DNA from: Phyllobacteriaceae bacterium
Lineage (GTDB): Bacteria > Pseudomonadota > Alphaproteobacteria > Rhizobiales > Rhizobiaceae
Direction of reading: 5' to 3'
Assembly (NCBI GenBank): GCA_016711085.1
Contig: JADJTR010000002.1
Coordinates: 1 to 64,000, forward strand
DNA: 64,000 nt
Under the pieces are notes generated by a model. It was not told the DNA's origin and did not search any database. It saw nothing but the letters and a program-made list of their open reading frames with translations. Every line of letters starts with the position of its first letter. Positions within the stretch are counted from its first letter, which is position 1. The position numbers were made by a program, and so were the translations under genes. Shown here one piece after another: positions 57,499-64,000 of the stretch.

Positions 57499-58728
57499 GT
57501 GGCGAATTTGCTCGGCGAGGACGGAGTGCTGGAGGCGCGGGTGGCCGATCGCGGGTCGAGCCAATCGGGTATGCGCGCCTATAATGAACGTCTGGTGTTG
57601 ACGCTGGTGCGCCGTCACGGCGCGCTGGCCAAGGCAGACATCGCCAGGCTGACCCGTCTCTCGGCCCAGACGGTCTCGGTGATCATGCGCAGCCTCGAGC
57701 AGGATGGATTGCTTGAACGCGGCGAACCGCAGCGCGGCCGTGTCGGCCAGCCATCGGTGCCGATGAGCCTCGCCGCCGATGGCGCCTTTTTCTTCGGCGT
57801 GAAAATCGGCCGCCGTTCCGCCGATCTGGTGCTGATGGATTTCGTCGGCGCGGTGCGCGGATCGTTGCACGAGACGTTTTCATGGCCGTCGGTTGGCGGC
57901 ATACTCGATTTCATCGGTCGCGGCGTCGCCACGCTCTCGGCGGCATTGCCGGCCGACCGGCTGCCTCGCATCGCCGGTATCGGAGTCGCCACGCCCTTCG
58001 AACTGTGGAACTGGGCCAAAGAGGTTGGCGCGCCGATCGGCGCCATGGACGAATGGCGCCACGTCGATCTCGCCGCCGACATCGGTGCGATCCTCCCGTT
58101 TCCCGTTTATCTCGAAAACGACGCCACCGCGGCCTGCGGCGCCGAACTGGTGTTCGGCCGCGGCGCGGAATTCGCCGACTTCCTTTATTTGTTCCTCGGC
58201 GCATTCATCGGCGGCGGCGTCGTGCTCGACCACGCGCTCTATCCCGGACGCAGCGGCAATGCCGGCGCCATCGGCACAATGCCTGTTCCCGGGCCCGACA
58301 GACGGCCGGTTCAGCTCATCGACGCAGCCTCCGTGGTGATCCTGGAACGCATGCTCCGCGCCCAAGGCATCGATCCGTCGCCGCTATGGCGCGGACCGGA
58401 AGGCTGGGCCGGATTCGGCGAAACACTCGACCGGTGGATCGCGGAATCGGCAAAAAGCATTGCTTTCGCCGTGGTCGCCGCCTGTTCGGTGATCGATTTC
58501 TCCGCCGCGATCATCGACGGCGGATTCCCGGCGGAGGTGCGCGACCGCCTCGTGGCGGCGGTGGAGTGCGAAATGAACGCCATGGACCTGCAGGGAATCG
58601 AACCGCCGCAAATCGTCGCCGGCGCGGTCGGGCCGGATGCGCGCGCCATTGGCGGCGCGAGCCTGCCGCTCTTTCGGCGCTTCCTTCTCGACCGCAGCGT
58701 TTTGTTCAAGGAACACGCGAATGCTTAA
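57499..58728 (+). CDS. frcR: ROK-family transcriptional repressor of the fructose operon
   Basis: 409 residues. N-terminal winged helix-turn-helix (about 30-90, AKADIARLTRLSAQTVSVIMR), then a ROK sugar-kinase fold with GVATPFELWNWA, YLENDATAACGAE and FLGAFIGGGVVLD. The classical ROK Cys-rich zinc motif (CxCGxxGC) is absent; GNAGAIGTMPVPG stands in that region. GTG start after GGGAGGAG. It overlaps the next gene by eight bases. Confidence 0.88.
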   Translation: MANLLGEDGVLEARVADRGSSQSGMRAYNERLVLTLVRRHGALAKADIARLTRLSAQTVSVIMRSLEQDGLLERGEPQRGRVGQPSVPMSLAADGAFFFGVKIGRRSADLVLMDFVGAVRGSLHETFSWPSVGGILDFIGRGVATLSAALPADRLPRIAGIGVATPFELWNWAKEVGAPIGAMDEWRHVDLAADIGAILPFPVYLENDATAACGAELVFGRGAEFADFLYLFLGAFIGGGVVLDHALYPGRSGNAGAIGTMPVPGPDRRPVQLIDAASVVILERMLRAQGIDPSPLWRGPEGWAGFGETLDRWIAESAKSIAFAVVAACSVIDFSAAIIDGGFPAEVRDRLVAAVECEMNAMDLQGIEPPQIVAGAVGPDARAIGGASLPLFRRFLLDRSVLFKEHANA

Positions 58729-59140
58729 GGGCATCGATCCCCTGCTCGGACCCGAAATGCTGGCGACGTTGCGCGCCATGGGTCACGGCGACGAGTTGGC
58801 CATTGTCGACGGCAATTATCCCGCGGTCGCCCATGGTCGCCGCGTGGTGCGTACCGACGGACATGGCATAGTGGCCGTTCTCGACGCCATCCTGTCGGTA
58901 TTCCCGCTCGACGATTTCGTCGAAGACGCCGTGTTCCTGCCCGATGCGCCGTCGCCGCAATCGATCCACGAGGCTTTGCGCGGCGTGGTCGCCAAGCACG
59001 ACGGCGCGGCGCGGCCGAAGGTGCTGGCGGGCGGGCGGTTCTACGACCGGGCAAGAACGGCCTATTGTATCGTCGCCACGTCCGAACCATTGCTCTACGC
59101 CAACATCATCCTGCGCAAGGGCGTGATACGCCCGGAGTGA
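58721..59140 (+). CDS. RbsD/FucU-family sugar mutarotase
   Basis: 139 residues. MLKGIDPLLGPEMLATLRAMGHGDELAIVDGNYP contains the conserved His of this family in GHGDELAIVDGNYP; AYCIVATSEPLLYANIILRKG near the end is also typical. It interconverts sugar anomers or ring forms, here probably fructose before phosphorylation. Sandwiched between repressor and kinase, co-translated with frcR and five bases before frcK. Confidence 0.9.
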   Translation: MLKGIDPLLGPEMLATLRAMGHGDELAIVDGNYPAVAHGRRVVRTDGHGIVAVLDAILSVFPLDDFVEDAVFLPDAPSPQSIHEALRGVVAKHDGAARPKVLAGGRFYDRARTAYCIVATSEPLLYANIILRKGVIRPE

Positions 59141-59145
59141 CGACC

Positions 59146-60063
59146 ATGATCCTGTGCTGCGGTGAAGCCCTGATCGACATGTTGCCCCGAACGACCGTGG
59201 CGGGCGAACCGGCCTATGCTCCCTATTCGGGCGGGGCGGTGTTCAATACCGCCATCGCGCTGGGCCGGCTCGGCGCGCCGACCGGTTTCCTGTCCGGCCT
59301 GTCGACAGACCTGTTCGGTCAGCAGCTTTCGGCCGACCTCGACGCCTCCGGCGTCGATTCCTCCTTCGCTGTTCGATCCGGCCGCCACACCACGCTCGCT
59401 TTCGTCAAGCTGACCGACGGCAAGGCCGAATACGCTTTCTTCGACGAGGAAACTGCGGGACGCATGCTGCGGCCGGAGGACCTGCCTGCCATACCGGACC
59501 GGGTGACGACGCTGCTGTTCGGCTGCATCAGCCTGATTCCCGAACCCTGCGGCGCGACTTATGAGGGCCTGATGGCGCGCATGGCGCCGTCACGGGTCAT
59601 TTTTTTCGATCCGAATCTCAGACCGGGCTTCATACCCGATCGCGGCGCCCATCTTGCCCGCATGCGCCGCATGCTGGCGATGAGCGACATCGTCAAGGTA
59701 TCCGACGAGGACCTCGCCTGGTTCGGCGAGGGTGACTTCGATGAAGTCGCGCCGCGCTGGCGGGCGCTCGGGCCGAAAATCGTCGTCATGACGCGCGGTG
59801 GCGACGGCGCGGTGGCGCTCGGACCCCATGGACGCGTCGAGGTTCCGGCCGTTTCGGTCAAGGTCGCCGACACGGTCGGGGCCGGCGACACGTTCAACGC
59901 CGGCATGCTCGACAGTCTCAACGCCGAGGGTTTGCTCGACAAGGCGGCGCTGGCGGCGATTTCATCGGGCGAACTTGCCGAGGCGCTGGCCCGGGCGGTT
60001 CGCGCCGCGGCGATCTGCGTATCGCGGCCCGGGGCCAACCCGCCCTGGGCGCACGAAATGTGA
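59146..60063 (+). CDS. frcK: PfkB-family sugar kinase, probable fructokinase
   Basis: 305 residues. CCGEALIDMLPR and YSGGAVFNTAIALGRLG at the N-terminus and the catalytic ADTVGAGDTFNAGML loop mark a ribokinase/fructokinase. With FrcBCA, a mutarotase and FrcR beside it, fructose is the likely substrate (inference). Ends three bases before a convergent gene with no terminator between them. Confidence 0.88.
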   Translation: MILCCGEALIDMLPRTTVAGEPAYAPYSGGAVFNTAIALGRLGAPTGFLSGLSTDLFGQQLSADLDASGVDSSFAVRSGRHTTLAFVKLTDGKAEYAFFDEETAGRMLRPEDLPAIPDRVTTLLFGCISLIPEPCGATYEGLMARMAPSRVIFFDPNLRPGFIPDRGAHLARMRRMLAMSDIVKVSDEDLAWFGEGDFDEVAPRWRALGPKIVVMTRGGDGAVALGPHGRVEVPAVSVKVADTVGAGDTFNAGMLDSLNAEGLLDKAALAAISSGELAEALARAVRAAAICVSRPGANPPWAHEM

Positions 60064-60066
60064 GCC

Positions 60067-61695
60067 TCAACCCCGGTTGAACGTCTTGACCTCCGACTGG
60101 GTCCCATCGGCCCAATCGATCTGCAGGCGGATGGATTTCACCTCTTCCCCGACCTTGAAATAAGGCAGGAAGCCATCCGGCAAGGCGTAGGGATCGGCGA
60201 CATCGCAGGGCGGAAGTTCGATCGATTTATCGAGCGGCCCGTCGTTCAGCCCGTAGCGCACCGCCTTCACCGCGCAGCGCAGCGAGGCGATCTGGCTGAA
60301 ATAGACATTGCCGCGAAAGCCCGACGCGTCGAAGACGAGCCAGGATGTCCAACTCTGTTCCAGCATCATTCTCTGGGCGTTGCGCACGGCGATCGCCGGG
60401 TCGAAGGGAAAGGAAAACGGACCGACTTCGCGGCCGCGCAGATCGGCGTATTTGATCTCGATCGTCCCGGATTTTGTATCCTTCGTCAGTTCGAAGTTCG
60501 GCCGCGGGGCAGGCTTTCCGGTCCTTTGGTCCACCGATTCGGTCAGTCCGGTGTTGCGGAACTCAGCTTCGCCCGCCATGCGCCAGAAGATCGCCGTCGC
60601 CGGCTCCGGCAGGGAGATGACGGCGGTGATCCCCTGGTTGCCCGGCATGAACTGCAGCGTCGGCTGGAACGATGCGCCGCCGAGGTCGCCAAGCGCGGTT
60701 TTGCGCCGCTTGGCGTCCTGCAGCCAGTCGTCGAGAAGGCTGTGATCGACAAAATAAGGCACGAGCCTGCCATCGGGCTCGAAAGCGAGGAATTTGTCGA
60801 GCGCCTCGCCTTCCGAGCGCTTGTCGGCCAATGAACGTTGGCCGAGCTTGTCCTCGGAATACTCGTCGGCAAAGAATTTCCATGCCGGGCCATGCTCCGG
60901 ATGGGCTTTGAGGAATGCAACGAGCTTTTCGATTCGCTGGGCGTCGTCGAACTGAAGAAGATGAATCAATTCGAGCGCCGTCGACGGTTTCTGTCGGCCG
61001 AGCTCGCCGATGACCTCGCGGGCGCCGGCGCGGCCATCCTGGACGCGCAACAGCGTCGCCAGGCGCAGGTACGGGTCGATGGCGTCGACGCCGAAGCGGG
61101 CGAAAGCGAGGTAGGCGGCGCGGGCGTTGACCATGTCGCCGCCAAGCTCGTGGATGCGGGCGTTGTGATAGAATTCCTCCGGCCTGGACGGTTCGGCGAT
61201 CAACCCGCCCTGCTTGCCGAGATTGGCGAAAGCCTCGGCGATGGCCGCCACCGATTCGGCGATTTCGTCGGTCTTTGCGCCGATGTCGTCGACTTTGGCC
61301 TCGATCTTCTCGATCTTTTGCTGGATGATTCCGAGCGATTGCTGGATTTGGGCAATGGCGGGAATGAGATCGGCGAAGACGCCGTTTTCCGCAGCCGTGG
61401 CGCGTTGCGTCGCCCACAGGCCGCCGGTGACGGCGAGCGTGGCGACGGCGAAGACAAGCGCCGGGCCGGCTCGATCGGCGGCAATCGCCTTGAACAACAA
61501 TCCAACGGCGAGAAGCACAGCGGCGATGGCCGCGGCGATGGCGATCCAGGCGGCGAAGGGCGCGATTGGCTGCAGCACATCGGAAACAAAGCCGCCGACG
61601 GCGGCGATCCCGCCGGCCCAACGCCCGGAACGAAAAAGCGATGCGCGCAGCGCCGTGGCGGCGGTCGCGCCGCCGGAAAAAGCGTCGGACATCAT
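60067..61695 (-). CDS. unassigned membrane protein with coiled coil and repeat-like helices
   Basis: 542 residues, family not recognised. Two hydrophobic segments (about 45-70 and 78-95), then a strongly heptad-like stretch (about 108-165, IQQSLGIIQQKIEKIEAKVD and onward), then alpha-helical repeat-like sequence (about 175-320, TPR-like: YHNARIHELGGDMVNARAAY), then a beta-rich C-terminal domain (about 335-540) with evenly spaced strands. This suggests a membrane-anchored scaffold with a cytoplasmic or periplasmic beta domain. Alone on its strand; neighbours give no function. Confidence 0.75.
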   Translation of the reverse strand: MMSDAFSGGATAATALRASLFRSGRWAGGIAAVGGFVSDVLQPIAPFAAWIAIAAAIAAVLLAVGLLFKAIAADRAGPALVFAVATLAVTGGLWATQRATAAENGVFADLIPAIAQIQQSLGIIQQKIEKIEAKVDDIGAKTDEIAESVAAIAEAFANLGKQGGLIAEPSRPEEFYHNARIHELGGDMVNARAAYLAFARFGVDAIDPYLRLATLLRVQDGRAGAREVIGELGRQKPSTALELIHLLQFDDAQRIEKLVAFLKAHPEHGPAWKFFADEYSEDKLGQRSLADKRSEGEALDKFLAFEPDGRLVPYFVDHSLLDDWLQDAKRRKTALGDLGGASFQPTLQFMPGNQGITAVISLPEPATAIFWRMAGEAEFRNTGLTESVDQRTGKPAPRPNFELTKDTKSGTIEIKYADLRGREVGPFSFPFDPAIAVRNAQRMMLEQSWTSWLVFDASGFRGNVYFSQIASLRCAVKAVRYGLNDGPLDKSIELPPCDVADPYALPDGFLPYFKVGEEVKSIRLQIDWADGTQSEVKTFNRG

Positions 61696-61973
61696 GAAGC
61701 CTCCCGCAAATCGCCCCGGACCAAGCTAAACGGTCAATCGCGGCGGGAAAAGGACCAAATGCGACGACGCGATTTGCCGGCCGGCGCTCGTCACGCCGAG
61801 CAGGCGACTTGCCAGTCTCGATTCGGACAGGACGGACCATGCGCCGCCCACCGTCAGGCAATTTAATGATCGTGCTCGCCAGCGGCCCGCGACCAAACGC
61901 CAAAACGACCCGGTCCCCGCCATTGAAGCGGCCCGCGCCATCGGCTATGGGAAGCGGGCGCATCGCCGCCAAG

Positions 61974-62050
61974 GCACCCGTAGCTCAGCTGGATAGAGCG
62001 TTGCCCTCCGAAGGCAAAGGTCACAGGTTCGAATCCTGTCGGGTGCGCCA
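61974..62050 (+). tRNA. tRNA-Arg (anticodon CCG)
   Basis: 77 bases with encoded CCA. Acceptor GCACCCG/CGGGTGC, D stem GCTC/GAGC, anticodon stem TTGCC/GGCAA with loop CTCCGAA (CCG at 62008-62010), and T arm ACAGG/CCTGT around TTCGAAT. All stems pair fully. Decodes CGG. Confidence 0.97.
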
Positions 62051-62180
62051 GTTCGTTGCGGTCCGGCCAAATGACGGCGCCCCGAGCCGGGGTCCGATTG
62101 AGGCGCGCGTTCAAGTGCATTGGCAAATTGCCACAATGCCGGTTCATACTGTCACGATAACGGGCAACGGGGCGGCTTTC

Positions 62181-63950
62181 ATGCGGCGATTCTTTTTCAC
62201 ACCGGGTCTCGCCGGCGCGATGCTTCTTGCGCTGCCGTTGCTGGCGCTGCCCGCGTATGCGCTCGATCCGGTCGCGGCGCTGGCGATCGAGGGAAAGGTC
62301 GCCAATGGCGAGACCGATGCGGCGCTCAGCCTGATCGAGGCGTCGCTGGCTATCGAAACGGACGGGGCGGCGAAGGAGGATCTGCTGGCGCGCAAGGCTG
62401 AATTGCTCGAGCGCGCCGGCCGTTTCGCCGATGCCCAGGCGGCCGAAACGGCGCGCGCCGAGGCGCTTTCGGCGCGGCTCGGCGCCAACGCGCCGGAGCT
62501 TGTCGCGATATTCCGACGGATCGCGGATCTGGCGGGCAAGGGCGGCGACACGGCGCTTGGCGCCGAAGCGTTGACCCAGGGCCTGCGCGTCGCCGATGCG
62601 ACAGGCGACGGGGCGGCGGCCCAATTCTTCGCCGACGAACTTGCGGCAATTGCGGCCGGAACGCCGAAGCAGACGGAATCGCAGTCGACGGACGCCCCGG
62701 CCGCAAACGCGCGGGCCGCCTTGGATGCGCTGGCCGCCCACGAAGCGGCGATGCAGTCCCGCGAAGCTTCGCGCGATCTGGCGGGAGGCGACGAGGGGTT
62801 CACCCGCGTCAAGCTCTATTATGCCACCGACCGGGCGCGCACCGGTGCGACGGCGCCTTCGGATTTCTACGGCGGCGGACGCGCCGACGCGCTCGATTTC
62901 GGCGTGCTCGAGGTCTCGGTGCCGAAAAACCATGTGCCCGGCCAGATCGAGAAACCGTCGATCTGGACCTTCGATTTCCGCGAGGACCCGGAGCGCCACA
63001 TCGTGCTGCAAAAGGTAACCCTCATGGCGCATGACGCGGTTTTCGCCGACATGCGCGTCCATCTGGCGACGACCGGCTCGGACGAGGCCTTCGTGTTCGT
63101 GCACGGCTTCAATGTGTCGTTCGATGGCGCCGCCAAACGCGCGGCCCAGATCGCCAACGACATGAACTTCAAGGGCCTGCCGATCGTCTATTCGTGGCCG
63201 TCGCGCGCCTCGATCCTGTCTTACATCGCCGATACGGCGGCGGTGAACCTGTCGGGACGACGCCTGCTCGCTTTCCTGGAGGATGTGGTCGGGCAATCCG
63301 GTGCGAAGCGCATCCATCTCATCGCCCACTCGATGGGCAACCGGGCGCTGACCGACGCGCTGGAACTCTACGCGCTCAAGCATTCCGGCGAGCCGGCAGC
63401 CTTCGACCAGGTGCTGTTCACCGCGCCCGACCTCGACGCCGGCCTGTTCAAGGCGATGGCGAAAACCATCCGGCCGACGGCCCGGCGGCTGACCCTTTAT
63501 ACATCCGACCATGACTGGGCGCTCGCCGTTTCGCGCCAGTTGCATGGCGACATGGCGCGCGCCGGACAGGGCGGGACGGCGGTGCTGCGTTCCGACGATT
63601 TCGATTCGGTCGACATGTCGCTTGTCGGCGAAGACATGCTGGCGCATTCCTATTTCGCCAACAACCCGTCGGCGCTGACCGACATCCTGTCGCTGTTCTG
63701 GCGCGATGCGCCGCCTTCCGACCGCTGCGGCATGGTCGCGCCGCAAGCGGCGAGCGGCTGGTGGCTCTACGCCCCCGAGCGTTGCGATTCCAACGCGCTG
63801 CTTGCGGCCCTCGCCATGCTGCGCGACAAACCAGCCATCGCGCCGACCATGGCGGTGGAATTGCCACTCGGCGGCGCGACCGCCGAGGAAAAACTGCGCA
63901 TCGAGGCGGCGGTGAAAACCCTGATGCGCGGCGTCGACGCGCGGCCGTGA
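62181..63950 (+). CDS. exported DUF900-type alpha/beta hydrolase with helical N-terminal part
   Basis: 589 residues. Signal peptide (1-25, cleavage near PAYALD), then about 170 residues of Ala-rich helices resembling TPR pairs, then an alpha/beta hydrolase of the DUF900 kind (about 210-440): VKLYYATDRARTG, FVFVHGFNVSFDGAAKRAAQ (oxyanion His-Gly) and IHLIAHSMGNRALTDAL with the nucleophilic Ser. A hydrolase acting in the periplasm or envelope is likely; the substrate is unknown. An in-frame ATG at 62136 would spoil the signal peptide. Confidence 0.83.
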   Translation: MRRFFFTPGLAGAMLLALPLLALPAYALDPVAALAIEGKVANGETDAALSLIEASLAIETDGAAKEDLLARKAELLERAGRFADAQAAETARAEALSARLGANAPELVAIFRRIADLAGKGGDTALGAEALTQGLRVADATGDGAAAQFFADELAAIAAGTPKQTESQSTDAPAANARAALDALAAHEAAMQSREASRDLAGGDEGFTRVKLYYATDRARTGATAPSDFYGGGRADALDFGVLEVSVPKNHVPGQIEKPSIWTFDFREDPERHIVLQKVTLMAHDAVFADMRVHLATTGSDEAFVFVHGFNVSFDGAAKRAAQIANDMNFKGLPIVYSWPSRASILSYIADTAAVNLSGRRLLAFLEDVVGQSGAKRIHLIAHSMGNRALTDALELYALKHSGEPAAFDQVLFTAPDLDAGLFKAMAKTIRPTARRLTLYTSDHDWALAVSRQLHGDMARAGQGGTAVLRSDDFDSVDMSLVGEDMLAHSYFANNPSALTDILSLFWRDAPPSDRCGMVAPQAASGWWLYAPERCDSNALLAALAMLRDKPAIAPTMAVELPLGGATAEEKLRIEAAVKTLMRGVDARP

Positions 63951-64000
63951 AGCCCGTCCGCCGGTAACCATGTCGCCGGGAAGCCCCGCGGCTTGATTGA

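Noticed and set aside
61974..62050. tRNA-Arg as an integration site
   Set aside because: No second copy of the tRNA 3' end and no integrase were seen in the window.

Overview
The window reads as chromosome of a high-GC alphaproteobacterium, most likely order Hyphomicrobiales (Rhizobiales). Pointers are an ActS/ActR (RegB/RegA) redox pair, a FnrN-type regulator beside fixNOQP-fixGHIS and hemN, a rhizobial-type IolC carrying a C-terminal DUF2090 domain, an IolR with GGAA-N6-TTCC operators, a Frc-type fructose ABC system, and the order dnaK-dnaJ-pmtA-pyrF. I see no prophage, plasmid backbone, IS element or CRISPR array.

Layout. 1-2.8 kb: a methyltransferase tail, a TrmH-family RNA methyltransferase, lspA and an AcuI/YhdH-type reductase. 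2.9-7.0 kb: a hybrid histidine kinase and the convergent actS-actR operon. 7.1-13.1 kb: an operon on the minus strand, ynjB-ynjC-ynjD-hrpB (ABC importer plus helicase). 13.2-19.6 kb: myo-inositol catabolism, iolR and iolC-iolD-iolE-(small membrane protein)-iolB. 19.7-30.6 kb: a microaerobic block with fixNOQP and fixGHIS (cbb3 oxidase and its assembly), a hemerythrin protein, fnrN and hemN, with three FNR/FixK palindromes in its control regions. 30.7-38.1 kb: an acyl-CoA synthetase/GNAT fusion, a cytochrome c, a GGDEF-EAL protein, an alpha-oxoamine synthase and a receiver protein. 38.2-43.1 kb: rpmI-rplT-pheS-pheT with a BrnT/BrnA toxin-antitoxin pair between pheS and pheT. 43.2-46.2 kb: small secreted proteins, an oxidoreductase and an M48 protease. 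46.3-53.5 kb: dnaK behind a heat-shock-type promoter, dnaJ, pmtA, an FMN reductase, pyrF, a DUF1330 protein and phaZ. 53.5-60.1 kb: a glutathione transferase, then frcBCA divergent from frcR-mutarotase-frcK. 60.1-64 kb: an unassigned membrane/coiled-coil protein, tRNA-Arg(CCG) and a DUF900-type hydrolase.

How it fits together. Two redox inputs (ActSR and FnrN) flank a complete high-affinity oxidase locus. Two sugar systems (inositol and fructose) each carry a local repressor and a visible palindromic operator.

Quality warning. Many genes, above all within 1-10.2 kb, are broken by single-base indels, several of them in short homopolymer runs, while neighbouring reading frames resume in phase with the family. 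Gene ends in such cases are reconstructed across frames. From about 46 kb onward the genes are intact. I read these breaks mainly as sequencing or assembly errors rather than pseudogenes. Larger anomalies that homopolymer error does not explain are an apparent loss of about 80 residues inside iolD and an odd junction between the oxoamine synthase and the receiver gene.
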